DNA of 64,000 nt from Pseudomonas sp. BN102 (lineage in GTDB: Bacteria > Pseudomonadota > Gammaproteobacteria > Pseudomonadales > Pseudomonadaceae): positions 57,648 through 121,647 of the forward strand of contig NZ_SSON01000039.1 of NCBI RefSeq assembly GCF_029871245.1, read 5' to 3'. Every line of letters starts with the position of its first letter. The stretch's first letter is position 1. This document shows positions 56,072 through 64,000 of the stretch, piece after piece. The notes beneath the pieces are model-generated. The model was not told the DNA's origin and searched no databases. It saw nothing but the letters and a program-made list of their open reading frames with translations. The position numbers and the translations under genes are program-made.

Positions 56072-56377
56072 TTACCAGCTGGCTTTCACCAGACCGGGCA
56101 CATCACCGCGCATGGCAGCTTCACGCAGCTTGTTGCGGCCAAGGCCGAACTTGCGGTAAACGCCGTGCGGACGGCCGGTGATGCGGCAGCGGTTACGCAG
56201 GCGCGAGGCGCTGGCGTCACGGGGCTGCTTCTGCAGGGCTACCTGGGCTTCCCAACGCGCTTCCGGAGTGGAGTTCGGGTTGGCAATGGTAGCTTTCAGC
56301 TCAGCGCGCTTCTTAGCGAACTTAGCAACCGTTTGCTGACGCTTCAGCTCACGGTTCTTCATGCTCGTTTTGGCCAT
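56072..56377 (-). CDS. rpsN: 30S ribosomal protein S14 (zinc-free long form)
   Basis: The 101-residue protein starts [20 protein letters not shown] and ends [12 protein letters not shown]. It contains the [24 protein letters not shown] core. Only one Cys is present, so it is the long, zinc-independent form. ATG 56377 is chosen; the longer frame runs into rplE. It is 13 bases after rplE. Confidence 0.98.
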   Translation of the reverse strand: MAKTSMKNRELKRQQTVAKFAKKRAELKATIANPNSTPEARWEAQVALQKQPRDASASRLRNRCRITGRPHGVYRKFGLGRNKLREAAMRGDVPGLVKASW

Positions 56378-56390
56378 TTTCCTACTCCAA

Positions 56391-56930
56391 TCAGTTGCGG
56401 AACGGGAAGTTGAAGGCGCGCAGCAGAGCGCGACCTTCATCATCCGTACGGGCGGTGGTGGTCAGGGTGATGTCCAGACCGCGCAGCGCATCGATTTTGT
56501 CGTAATCGATTTCCGGGAAGATGATCTGCTCTTTCACGCCCATGCTGTAGTTGCCACGACCGTCGAAGGACTTGGCATTCAGGCCGCGGAAGTCACGCAC
56601 GCGCGGCAGGGAGATGGACAGCAGACGATCCAGGAACTCGTACATGCGATCACGGCGCAAGGTGACCTTGACGCCGATCGGCCAACCTTCGCGAACCTTG
56701 AAGCCTGCAATGGATTTGCGGGCGTAGGTCACGACGGCTTTTTGGCCGGTGATCTTTTCCAGGTCGGCTACGGCGCTCTCGATGACTTTTTTGTCGCCGA
56801 TGGCTTCGCCCAGACCCATGTTCAGGGTGATCTTGGTGATGCGCGGAATTTCCATCACGTTGGCCAGCTGAAGTTGTTCCTTCAGCTTCGGCGCGATTTC
56901 TTTCCGGTAAATCTCTTTTAGTCGTGCCAT
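56391..56930 (-). CDS. rplE: 50S ribosomal protein L5
   Basis: The 179-residue protein contains [69 protein letters not shown] and ends [21 protein letters not shown]5 binds 5S rRNA and touches the P-site tRNA. It lies 20 bases after rplX. Confidence 0.99.
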   Translation of the reverse strand: MARLKEIYRKEIAPKLKEQLQLANVMEIPRITKITLNMGLGEAIGDKKVIESAVADLEKITGQKAVVTYARKSIAGFKVREGWPIGVKVTLRRDRMYEFLDRLLSISLPRVRDFRGLNAKSFDGRGNYSMGVKEQIIFPEIDYDKIDALRGLDITLTTTARTDDEGRALLRAFNFPFRN

Positions 56931-56950
56931 GGTTATCTACCTAGCAGTGC

Positions 56951-57265
56951 TCAAGCATCAACCGGCTTTTGGGTCGACTTGAAGACACGAATTTTCTTAC
57001 CTTCTTCAACCTTGAAACCAACGCGATCAGCCTTGTTGGTTTCGGCATTGAAGATGGCCACGTTGGAGAGGTGCATGGGCGCCTCCCGCTCGACGATACC
57101 GCCTTGAACGCCAGACATCGGGTTCGGCTTGGTGTGGCGCTTGATCAGGTTGATCCCGCTGACCAGCACACGGCTGTCCTCGAGAACCTTGAGCACCTTG
57201 CCACGCTTGCCCTTGTCCTTGCCGGCGATGACGATGATCTCGTCGTCACGACGAATCTTTTGCAT
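56951..57265 (-). CDS. rplX: 50S ribosomal protein L24
   Basis: The 104-residue protein starts [27 protein letters not shown], the KOW motif, and ends [13 protein letters not shown]24 starts large-subunit assembly. It lies 12 bases after rplN. Confidence 0.99.
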   Translation of the reverse strand: MQKIRRDDEIIVIAGKDKGKRGKVLKVLEDSRVLVSGINLIKRHTKPNPMSGVQGGIVEREAPMHLSNVAIFNAETNKADRVGFKVEEGKKIRVFKSTQKPVDA

Positions 57266-57277
57266 GACGGCTTCTCC

Positions 57278-57646
57278 TTACAGCACTTCGGGGGCGAGCG
57301 AGACGATCTTCATGAACTTCTCGGAACGCAGTTCACGGGTCACGGGCCCGAAGATACGGGTGCCGATCGGCTCCTGCTTGTTGTTCAGCAGGACGGCGGC
57401 GTTGCCGTCGAAGCGGATGATCGAGCCGTCAGGGCGACGAACGCCGTGCTTGGTACGAACCACAACAGCGGTCATTACCTGGCCTTTCTTCACCTTGCCG
57501 CGCGGAATCGCTTCTTTCACGGTCACTTTGATGATGTCGCCGATGCCGGCGTAGCGACGGTGCGAACCACCAAGGACCTTGATGCACATAACGCGACGAG
57601 CACCGCTGTTGTCAGCGACGTCGAGCATGGATTGAGTCTGAATCAT
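57278..57646 (-). CDS. rplN: 50S ribosomal protein L14
   Basis: The 122-residue protein starts [57 protein letters not shown], the L14 signature, and ends [11 protein letters not shown]. It forms an inter-subunit bridge. It is 22 bases after rpsQ, the usual start of the spc gene group. Confidence 0.99.
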   Translation of the reverse strand: MIQTQSMLDVADNSGARRVMCIKVLGGSHRRYAGIGDIIKVTVKEAIPRGKVKKGQVMTAVVVRTKHGVRRPDGSIIRFDGNAAVLLNNKQEPIGTRIFGPVTRELRSEKFMKIVSLAPEVL

Positions 57647-57668
57647 ATCTTTCTCCGACCCTTAGTCC

Positions 57669-57935
57669 TTAGACTTCCACGGCACGTTCGACGACTTCCA
57701 CCAGGGCCCAGGACTTGGTCTTGGCCAGCGGACGGGTCTCACGAATGGTGACCTTGTCGCCGATGCGGCACTGGTTGGTTTCGTCGTGGGCGTGCAGTTT
57801 GGTCGAACGCTTCACGTATTTACCGTAGATCGGGTGCTTTACGCGACGCTCGATCAGAACGGTGATGGTCTTGTCCATCTTGTCGCTGACGACACGGCCG
57901 GTCAGCGTGCGGACGGTTTTCTGAGCTTCAGCCAT
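57669..57935 (-). CDS. rpsQ: 30S ribosomal protein S17
   Basis: The 88-residue protein has the OB-fold sequence [44 protein letters not shown] and [25 protein letters not shown]. It binds 16S rRNA early in assembly. It lies two bases after rpmC. Confidence 0.99.
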   Translation of the reverse strand: MAEAQKTVRTLTGRVVSDKMDKTITVLIERRVKHPIYGKYVKRSTKLHAHDETNQCRIGDKVTIRETRPLAKTKSWALVEVVERAVEV

Positions 57936-57937
57936 GA

Positions 57938-58129
57938 TTACTTACCTGCTTGCTGGTTGAGCACAGTTTTCACGCGAGCGATGTCGCGCTTCACTTGCGA
58001 GAGCAGGTGAGACTGCCCCAACTGGCCAGTTGCTTTCTGCATGCGCAGATTGAACTGGTCGCGCAGCAGGCCGAGCAGTTGCTCGTTCAGCTGCTGTACG
58101 GATTTTTCACGAAGTTCATTCGCTTTCAT
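57938..58129 (-). CDS. rpmC: 50S ribosomal protein L29
   Basis: The 63-residue protein starts [40 protein letters not shown] 58129 shares one base with the rplP stop (TGATG), so translation is probably coupled; the GTG one codon earlier is inside rplP. L29 is at the exit tunnel and helps dock trigger factor and SRP. Confidence 0.98.
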   Translation of the reverse strand: MKANELREKSVQQLNEQLLGLLRDQFNLRMQKATGQLGQSHLLSQVKRDIARVKTVLNQQAGK

Positions 58130-58542
58130 CACATCACCGTCCGCTTAACAAAGGAGGTGGCGAGCGGCAGCTTTGCAGCAGCCAGGGCGAATGCCTCACG
58201 CGCCAGCTCTTCGGAAACACCCTCGATCTCGTACAGGACCTTGCCCGGTTGAATCTGGGCTACCCAGTACTCGACGCCACCCTTACCTTTACCCATACGA
58301 ACTTCGAGGGGCTTCTTGGTAACGGGCTTATCCGGGAACACACGGATCCAGATCTTGCCGCCACGCTTCACGTGACGGGTGAGGGCACGACGTGCAGCCT
58401 CGATCTGACGGGCAGTGAGACGACCACGGCCAGTGGCCTTCAGCGCGAACTCGCCGAAGCTGACCTTGCTACCGCGCTGAGCCAGACCACGGTTGTGGCC
58501 GGTCATCTGCTTGCGGAACTTCGTACGCTTTGGTTGCAGCAT
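58129..58542 (-). CDS. rplP: 50S ribosomal protein L16
   Basis: The 137-residue protein starts [36 protein letters not shown] and contains [44 protein letters not shown]. The Arg hydroxylated by YcfD in relatives lies in this conserved region. It is 12 bases after rpsC. Confidence 0.99.
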   Translation of the reverse strand: MLQPKRTKFRKQMTGHNRGLAQRGSKVSFGEFALKATGRGRLTARQIEAARRALTRHVKRGGKIWIRVFPDKPVTKKPLEVRMGKGKGGVEYWVAQIQPGKVLYEIEGVSEELAREAFALAAAKLPLATSFVKRTVM

Positions 58543-58554
58543 TTGGCGTACCCC

Positions 58555-59241
58555 TTACTTAGCAGCTTTTTTACGAGGAGCGGGCGCTTGCGGTTTCAGC
58601 TCTTCCTGGCGGCCACCAATGACCTCACCCTTGAAGATCCAAACCTTCACACCGATCACACCGTAGGTGGTGTGCGCTTCGTAGGTTGCGTAGTCGATGT
58701 CGGCGCGCAGGGTGTGCAGGGGCACACGACCTTCGCGGTACCATTCGGTACGGGCGATTTCAGCGCCACCAAGACGACCGCTTACCTGGATCTTGATGCC
58801 CTTGGCACCAATGCGCATGGCGTTCTGTACAGCGCGCTTCATCGCGCGACGGAACATCACGCGACGCTCCAGCTGCTGAGCTACGCTCTGCGCAACCAGC
58901 ATACCGTCGAGCTCCGGCTTGCGGATCTCTTCGATGTTGATGTGCACCGGCACACCCATTTGCTTGGTCAGGTCCTGACGCAGCTTCTCAACATCTTCAC
59001 CTTTCTTGCCGATCACGATGCCGGGACGAGCGGTGTGGATGGTGATGCGTGCGGTTTGAGCCGGGCGATGAATATCGATACGGCTTACGGACGCGCTTTT
59101 TAGTTTGTCTTGGAGGTACTCACGCACCTTCAGGTCGGCAAACAGATAATCGGCGTAAGTGCGCTTATCTGCGTACCAAACGGAGGTGTGCTCCTTGACG
59201 ATGCCCAGGCGAATGCCAGTGGGATGTACTTTCTGACCCAT
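58555..59241 (-). CDS. rpsC: 30S ribosomal protein S3
   Basis: The 228-residue protein starts [27 protein letters not shown] at ATG 59241; codons open before it belong to rplV. A KH domain ([16 protein letters not shown]) and the C-terminal [14 protein letters not shown] are present. S3 forms the mRNA entry. It lies 13 bases after rplV. Confidence 0.99.
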   Translation of the reverse strand: MGQKVHPTGIRLGIVKEHTSVWYADKRTYADYLFADLKVREYLQDKLKSASVSRIDIHRPAQTARITIHTARPGIVIGKKGEDVEKLRQDLTKQMGVPVHINIEEIRKPELDGMLVAQSVAQQLERRVMFRRAMKRAVQNAMRIGAKGIKIQVSGRLGGAEIARTEWYREGRVPLHTLRADIDYATYEAHTTYGVIGVKVWIFKGEVIGGRQEELKPQAPAPRKKAAK

Positions 59242-59254
59242 CTGATCGACTCCG

Positions 59255-59587
59255 TTACTTGTCCGCAACCTTGACAGTGATATGGCAAGACCGCTTGACG
59301 ATGCGATCAGCACGGCCTTTGGCACGCGGCATGATGCGCTTCAGCGAACGCCCTTCGTTGACGAAAACAGTGGAAACCTTCAGGTCATCCACGTCTGCGC
59401 CTTCGTTGTGCTCAGCGTTGGCCACGGCCGATTCGAGCACTTTCTTCATGATTTCAGCGGCTTTCTTGCTGCTGAAAGTCAGGAGGTTGAGCGCTTCGCC
59501 CACCTTCTTCCCGCGGATCTGGTCGGCGACCAAGCGGGCTTTCTGGGCGGAGATTCGAGCGCCCGACAACTTAGCGGCTACTTCCAT
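59255..59587 (-). CDS. rplV: 50S ribosomal protein L22
   Basis: The 110-residue protein starts [36 protein letters not shown] and has the tunnel-lining loop in [31 protein letters not shown]. This loop is where macrolide-affecting changes occur in relatives; it looks normal. It is 13 bases after rpsS. Confidence 0.99.
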   Translation of the reverse strand: MEVAAKLSGARISAQKARLVADQIRGKKVGEALNLLTFSSKKAAEIMKKVLESAVANAEHNEGADVDDLKVSTVFVNEGRSLKRIMPRAKGRADRIVKRSCHITVKVADK

Positions 59588-59600
59588 CGTTCCTTACCCC

Positions 59601-59876
59601 TTAACGCTTGGCTTTCTTGTCCGCAGCGTGCCCGCGATAGGTGCGGGTAGCGGCGAACTCGCCCAGTTTGTGGCCGACCATGTCTTCGTTCACGAGAACC
59701 GGGACATGTTGACGACCGTTATGCACGGCGATGGTCAGACCGACCATTTGCGGCAGTACGATGGAGCGACGCGACCAGGTTTTCACCGGCTTGCGATCGT
59801 TTTTTTCCACCGCCACTTCGATCTTCTTCAGTAGGTGAAGATCGATAAAAGGACCTTTTTTCAGAGAACGCGGCAC
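59601..59876 (-). CDS. rpsS: 30S ribosomal protein S19
   Basis: The 91-residue protein starts [60 protein letters not shown] and ends [14 protein letters not shown]. It sits in the head of the small subunit with S13. It is 14 bases after rplB. Confidence 0.99.
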   Translation of the reverse strand: MPRSLKKGPFIDLHLLKKIEVAVEKNDRKPVKTWSRRSIVLPQMVGLTIAVHNGRQHVPVLVNEDMVGHKLGEFAATRTYRGHAADKKAKR

Positions 59877-59890
59877 TGTCGTATCCTCAG

Positions 59891-60712
59891 TTATTTACGG
59901 CGACGGACGATCATGTTGTCGGTGCGCTTGTTCGCGCGGGTCTTCGCACCCTTGGTCGGGAAGCCCCACGGAGACACCGGATGACGGCCACCAGAGGTAC
60001 GACCTTCACCACCACCATGCGGGTGGTCTACCGGGTTCATCGCCACGCCGCGAACGGTCGGGCGAACACCACGCCAGCGCTTGGCACCAGCTTTACCCAG
60101 CGAACGCAGGCTGTGCTCGGAGTTCGAGACTTCGCCCAGGGTCGCACGGCACTCAGCCAGGACTTTGCGCATCTCGCCGGAGCGCAGACGCAGGGTTACG
60201 TAGGCGCCTTCACGGGCAACCAGCTGAACGGAAGCACCAGCGGAACGGGCGATTTGAGCGCCTTTGCCGGGCTTGAGTTCGATGCCGTGAATGGTGCTAC
60301 CAACCGGGATGTTGCGCAGCGGCAGGGTGTTACCGGCCTTGATCGGTGCGTTGACGCCCGAGATCAGCTGGTCGCCAGCGCTCACGCCTTTCGGCGCGAT
60401 GATGTAGCGACGCTCGCCATCGGCGTACTTCAGCAGAGCGATGTGAGCAGTACGGTTAGGATCGTATTCAATACGCTCAACGGTGGCAGGGATGCCATCC
60501 TTGTTGCGACGGAAGTCGACCAGACGGTAGTGCTGCTTGTGACCACCGCCGATGTGGCGAGTGGTGATGCGACCGTTGTTGTTACGACCACCGGACTTCG
60601 ATTTTTTCTCGACCAGCGGTGCGTAGGGAGCGCCTTTGTGCAGCTCCTGGTTGACCACCTTGACCACGAAACGGCGGCCAGCGGAGGTCGGTTTGCATTT
60701 AACGATTGCCAT
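59891..60712 (-). CDS. rplB: 50S ribosomal protein L2
   Basis: The 273-residue protein starts [20 protein letters not shown] and has the conserved peptidyl-transferase-centre loop [34 protein letters not shown] with the essential His. It is of normal length and lies 11 bases after rplW. Confidence 0.99.
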   Translation of the reverse strand: MAIVKCKPTSAGRRFVVKVVNQELHKGAPYAPLVEKKSKSGGRNNNGRITTRHIGGGHKQHYRLVDFRRNKDGIPATVERIEYDPNRTAHIALLKYADGERRYIIAPKGVSAGDQLISGVNAPIKAGNTLPLRNIPVGSTIHGIELKPGKGAQIARSAGASVQLVAREGAYVTLRLRSGEMRKVLAECRATLGEVSNSEHSLRSLGKAGAKRWRGVRPTVRGVAMNPVDHPHGGGEGRTSGGRHPVSPWGFPTKGAKTRANKRTDNMIVRRRK

Positions 60713-60723
60713 GATGCACCCCT

Positions 60724-61023
60724 TTACTCAGCGCTGCTGGCGAAATCGAGATCTTGGCCCGGCTGGAGAGCGATGTACGCTTTTTTCCAGTCGTTACGCT
60801 TGCCCAGACCGCGAACGGTACGCTTGGTCTTGCCCTTCACGTTGAGGGTGGTGACGCGAGCGACTTTCACGCTGAACAGGCTTTCTACGGCCTTCTTGAT
60901 TTCCAGCTTGGTTGCATCGGTGGCAACCTTGAAAACGAATTGACCCTTGCTGTCTGCCAGCATGGTGGCCTTCTCGGAGACGTGCGGACCAACCAGCACC
61001 TTGAATACGCGTTCCTGGTTCAT
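60724..61023 (-). CDS. rplW: 50S ribosomal protein L23
   Basis: The 99-residue protein starts [47 protein letters not shown] and contains [32 protein letters not shown]23 is the docking place for trigger factor at the exit. Its ATG overlaps the rplD stop by four bases (ATGA). Confidence 0.99.
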   Translation of the reverse strand: MNQERVFKVLVGPHVSEKATMLADSKGQFVFKVATDATKLEIKKAVESLFSVKVARVTTLNVKGKTKRTVRGLGKRNDWKKAYIALQPGQDLDFASSAE

Positions 61024-61622
61024 GCCAGCAGCTCCTCGAATTTCTTCACGGCGGACACGGTGATCAGCACCTTGTCGTAGGCGATCAGGCTGACCGGGTC
61101 GGAACCCTGCACATCACGAACATCAACGTGCGGCAGGTTGCGAGCTGCAAGGTACAGGTTCTGGTCGACGGCATCGGAAACGATCAGCACGTCGGTCAGG
61201 CCCAGGCCGTTCAGCTTGCCCAGCAGAGTCTTGGTTTTAGGCGCATCGACAGCGAAGTCTTCAACCACAACCAGGCGCTCTTGACGAACAAGCTCAGCGA
61301 GGATGGAACGCATGGCAGCGCGATACATCTTCTTGTTGAGCTTCTGGGAGTGATCCTGCGGCTTGGCAGCGAAGGTGGTACCACCGGAGCGCCAGATGGG
61401 GCTGCGGATGGTGCCAGCACGAGCACGACCGGTGCCCTTCTGACGCCACGGCTTCTTGCCACCGCCGGAAACTTCGGAACGGGTCTTTTGCGCGCGAGTG
61501 CCCTGACGGCCACCGGCCATGTAGGCGACGACAGCCTGGTGAACCAGGGTCTCGTTGAACTCACCGCCAAAAGTGCGCTCGCTGACTTCGATAGCCTGAG
61601 CGCCATTTACATTCAATTGCAT
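61020..61622 (-). CDS. rplD: 50S ribosomal protein L4
   Basis: The 200-residue protein contains [73 protein letters not shown], the tunnel loop, and ends [16 protein letters not shown]. In E. coli L4 represses the S10 operon; whether it does so in pseudomonads is uncertain. It lies 14 bases after rplC. Confidence 0.99.
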   Translation of the reverse strand: MQLNVNGAQAIEVSERTFGGEFNETLVHQAVVAYMAGGRQGTRAQKTRSEVSGGGKKPWRQKGTGRARAGTIRSPIWRSGGTTFAAKPQDHSQKLNKKMYRAAMRSILAELVRQERLVVVEDFAVDAPKTKTLLGKLNGLGLTDVLIVSDAVDQNLYLAARNLPHVDVRDVQGSDPVSLIAYDKVLITVSAVKKFEELLA

Positions 61623-61636
61623 CTCAGCTTCCCCTC

Positions 61637-62272
61637 TTAACCGCGAGCCTTGGCTGCCGGACGCACAACCACATCACCACCGGTAGCGCCGGGAACGGCA
61701 CCTTTTACCAGCAGCAGATTGCGTTCTGCATCGACACGCACAACTTCCAGGGACTGCACGGTCACGCGCTCAGCGCCCAGATGACCGGACATTTTCTTGC
61801 CCTTGAAGACACGACCAGGAGTCTGGCACTGGCCAATAGAACCCGGGGCGCGGTGGGAAACGGAGTTACCGTGGGTATTGTCTTGACCACGGAAATTCCA
61901 GCGCTTGATGGTACCGGCGTAGCCTTTACCCTTGGACTGACCGGTAACGTCTACCAGCTGGCCAGCCTGGAAAAGCTCGGCAGTCAGTTGATCACCGGCC
62001 TGGTACTCGCCTTCTTCAAGACGAAATTCCCAGACACCGCGACCAGCAGCTACGCTCGCCTTGGCGAAGTGACCGGCTTGAGCCTTGGTCACACGAGAGG
62101 CACGACGCTCGCCGACAGTTACCTGTACAGCGCGATAGCCATCGCTCTCTTCGCTTTTGAATTGGGTCACACGATTCGGCTCGATCTCGATGACCGTAAC
62201 CGGAATGGAGACACCTTCTTCGGTGAAAATGCGGGTCATGCCGCACTTACGACCGACTACACCAATAGTCAT
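61637..62272 (-). CDS. rplC: 50S ribosomal protein L3
   Basis: The 211-residue protein starts [20 protein letters not shown] at ATG 62272 and has [53 protein letters not shown], including the Gln that PrmB methylates in relatives. The 84-base gap to rpsJ is longer than other gaps in this group and shows no clear extra element. In-frame ATG 62305 is less likely. Confidence 0.99.
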   Translation of the reverse strand: MTIGVVGRKCGMTRIFTEEGVSIPVTVIEIEPNRVTQFKSEESDGYRAVQVTVGERRASRVTKAQAGHFAKASVAAGRGVWEFRLEEGEYQAGDQLTAELFQAGQLVDVTGQSKGKGYAGTIKRWNFRGQDNTHGNSVSHRAPGSIGQCQTPGRVFKGKKMSGHLGAERVTVQSLEVVRVDAERNLLLVKGAVPGATGGDVVVRPAAKARG

Positions 62273-62356
62273 GTTGTAAACCTCATGAGTGTACGGGGCT
62301 TTCACCCGCTATGGCCGCCCATTTCAGAGCGTTACACGACTAAAACCCGAAGGTTA

Positions 62357-62668
62357 TTAGCCGAGGCTGATCTGCACTTCCACGCCTGCCGCAAGGTCGA
62401 GCTTCATCAGCGCATCGACGGTTTTATCCGTCGGCTGGACGATGTCCAGAACACGCTTGTGGGTACGAATTTCGTACTGATCGCGCGCGTCTTTGTTGAC
62501 GTGCGGGGAGACCAGAACGGTGTACCGCTCTTTGCGAGTAGGCAGAGGAATAGGACCACGCACCTGAGCACCAGTACGTTTCGCGGTTTCCACGATTTCC
62601 TGGGTGGATTGATCGATCAGGCGATGGTCAAAAGCCTTCAACCGAATACGGATTTGTTGGTTTTGCAT
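62357..62668 (-). CDS. rpsJ: 30S ribosomal protein S10
   Basis: The 103-residue protein starts [52 protein letters not shown]. It also acts as NusE in antitermination. It is the first gene of the S10 operon, behind a consensus promoter. ATG 62668 is the standard start; the in-frame ATG at 62701 is not homologous. Confidence 0.99.
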   Translation of the reverse strand: MQNQQIRIRLKAFDHRLIDQSTQEIVETAKRTGAQVRGPIPLPTRKERYTVLVSPHVNKDARDQYEIRTHKRVLDIVQPTDKTVDALMKLDLAAGVEVQISLG

Positions 62669-62733
62669 TTTGACCTCAGACTCTATCTCTGCTTTCCCCA
62701 ACGGACGGACTACGCCCGTTAAAAGGAGGCGTG

Positions 62734-62762
62734 ATTGTACGGATGCGCCCGATAGGTGTCAA
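62734..62762 (-). promoter_or_regulatory. sigma-70 promoter of the S10 operon
   Basis: On the minus strand TTGACA (62757-62762), 17 bases, TACAAT (62734-62739): a perfect -35 and a five-of-six -10. It is 66 bases before rpsJ and 19 bases after the tuf terminator, so the S10 operon has its own strong promoter. Confidence 0.9.
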
Positions 62763-62780
62763 CTTTTGACCAACCAAAAG

Positions 62781-62808
62781 AAAAGGGCCCCGAAGGGCCC
62801 TTCCTTTT
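62781..62808 (-). terminator. terminator of tuf
   Basis: AAGGGCCC, loop, GGGCCCTT with T- and A-rich flanks on both sides (minus-strand tail CCCTTTTCTTTTGG), 17 bases after the tuf stop. Confidence 0.88.
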
Positions 62809-62824
62809 GTAGCGAGATCTTCGA

Positions 62825-64000
62825 TTACTCGATGATCTTGGCAACCACGCCGGCGCCTACGGTACGGCCGCCTTCGCGAATCGCGAAGCGCAGACCGTCT
62901 TCCATGGCGATCGGAGCGATCAGGGTGACAACCATCTTGATGTTGTCGCCCGGCATTACCATCTCAACGCCTTCCGGCAGTTCGCAGTTACCGGTCACGT
63001 CAGTGGTACGGAAGTAGAACTGCGGACGGTAGCCCTTGAAGAACGGGGTGTGACGACCACCCTCTTCCTTGGACAGCACGTACACTTCGCACTCGAACTT
63101 GGTGTGCGGCTTGATGGTGCCCGGCTTGGCCAGAACCTGACCACGCTCGACGTCGTCACGCTTGGTGCCGCGCAGCAGGACGCCAACGTTCTCACCAGCA
63201 CGACCTTCGTCGAGCAGCTTGCGGAACATTTCCACGCCGGTGCAGGTGGTCTTGGTGGTCGCACGAATGCCGACGATCTCGACTTCTTCCTGAACCTTGA
63301 CGATGCCACGCTCAACACGACCGGTAACCACGGTGCCGCGGCCGGAAATGGAGAACACGTCTTCGATCGGCAGCAGGAACGGCTGGTCGATGGCACGCAC
63401 CGGCTCCGGAATGTAGGAGTCCAGGGTTTCAACCAGCTTACGAACGGCGGAAACGCCGATTTCGTTGTCGTCCTTGCCTTCCAGGGCCATCAGAGCGGAA
63501 CCGATGATGATCGGAGTGTCGTCGCCCGGGAAGTCGTAGGTGTTCAGCAGGTCGCGAACTTCCATCTCGACCAGTTCCAGCAGCTCAGCGTCGTCAACCA
63601 TGTCGGCCTTGTTCAGGAACACGACAATGTAAGGAACGCCTACCTGACGGGACAGCAGGATGTGCTCACGGGTCTGCGGCATGGGGCCGTCAGCAGCGGA
63701 GCAAACCAGGATCGCGCCGTCCATCTGGGCAGCACCGGTGATCATGTTTTTCACGTAGTCAGCGTGACCAGGGCAGTCAACGTGAGCGTAGTGACGAATG
63801 GCGGAATCGTACTCAACGTGGGAGGTGTTGATGGTGATACCGCGAGCCTTCTCTTCCGGCGCGTTGTCGATCTGGTCGAACGCACGAGCGGAGCCACCCC
63901 AGGTCTCGGAGCAGACCTTGGTCAGAGCAGCAGTCAGAGTGGTCTTGCCATGGTCAACGTGACCGATGGTGCCAACGTTGACGTGCGGTTTGTTACGTTC
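62825..64000 (-). CDS. tuf: elongation factor Tu (5' end beyond window)
   Basis: The frame is open to the last base of the window and encodes 391 residues. Only about six N-terminal residues are missing (the sequence begins [20 protein letters not shown]). GTPase motifs GHVDHGKT, then DCPGH in the part near 63760, and NKADMVDD are present; domains 2 and 3 follow with the EF-Tu end [15 protein letters not shown]-Tu brings aminoacyl-tRNA to the ribosome. Pseudomonads often have two tuf copies; this is the one before rpsJ. Confidence 0.98.
   Translation of the reverse strand, partial: ERNKPHVNVGTIGHVDHGKTTLTAALTKVCSETWGGSARAFDQIDNAPEEKARGITINTSHVEYDSAIRHYAHVDCPGHADYVKNMITGAAQMDGAILVCSAADGPMPQTREHILLSRQVGVPYIVVFLNKADMVDDAELLELVEMEVRDLLNTYDFPGDDTPIIIGSALMALEGKDDNEIGVSAVRKLVETLDSYIPEPVRAIDQPFLLPIEDVFSISGRGTVVTGRVERGIVKVQEEVEIVGIRATTKTTCTGVEMFRKLLDEGRAGENVGVLLRGTKRDDVERGQVLAKPGTIKPHTKFECEVYVLSKEEGGRHTPFFKGYRPQFYFRTTDVTGNCELPEGVEMVMPGDNIKMVVTLIAPIAMEDGLRFAIREGGRTVGAGVVAKIIE

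Overview
The window is high-GC DNA from a gammaproteobacterium of the genus Pseudomonas in the broad sense. The evidence is the gene content and order, which combines several blocks known from P. aeruginosa: the zinc-responsive block next to the CnoX gene, oprG, a cobalamin cluster, ssb-MFS-uvrA-katA, and the complete S10-spc-alpha ribosomal super-operon. Pseudomonas-type palindromic intergenic repeats support this. The species cannot be named from the sequence alone. No tRNA, rRNA, CRISPR array, prophage or insertion sequence was seen.

Layout. (1) 1-5.2 kb: end of the cnoX co-chaperone gene, a small unknown gene, a zinc-related operon behind a Zur-box-like site (His-rich periplasmic protein, ABC ATPase, permease, DUF3299 protein), and oprG behind an Anr-type site. 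(2) 5.2-7.1 kb: two SDR-superfamily genes. (3) 7.1-27.1 kb: cobalamin (B12) biosynthesis. cobM-cobE-cbtA-cbtB and cobW-cobN diverge from two back-to-back cobalamin riboswitches. They are followed by an aromatic-feedback-type DAHP synthase gene with what looks like a translated aromatic leader and attenuator, a chelatase AAA+/VWA gene pair joined by a dnaX-like frameshift signal, a [2Fe-2S] protein-cobK-cbiD operon, cobL, and a third riboswitch ahead of cobG-cobH-cobI-cobJ. Aerobic-type CobG together with CbiD, and no cobF, indicates a hybrid corrin pathway.

(4) 27.1-31.6 kb: an iron-type cell-surface signalling set (ECF sigma, FecR anti-sigma, TonB receptor with an STN domain) behind a Fur-like palindrome. 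(5) 31.6-42.2 kb: a minus-strand D-glucarate/galactarate catabolic operon (kdgD, 2,5-dioxovalerate dehydrogenase, a second glucarate-dehydratase-family gene, gudP, gudD, garD, a D-2-hydroxyacid dehydrogenase) and its probable FadR/GntR-type regulator. The intergenic regions carry four copies of one operator-like 13-mer. Glucarate and galactarate would be turned into 5-dehydro-4-deoxyglucarate, then 2,5-dioxovalerate, then 2-oxoglutarate.

(6) 42.2-48.9 kb: ssb, a YajR-like MFS transporter, uvrA and katA. (7) 48.9-64 kb: the ribosomal protein super-operon, read leftward from tuf (cut by the window edge) to rplQ, with secY and rpoA. Good sigma-70 promoters lie before rpsJ and before rpsM.

The most rewarding places to look are the aromatic leader/attenuator and the second aromatic-rich small ORF at 16.1-16.5 kb, the frameshift signal at 17.59 kb, the four-site operator set at 41-42 kb, and the [2Fe-2S] protein embedded in the B12 operon.
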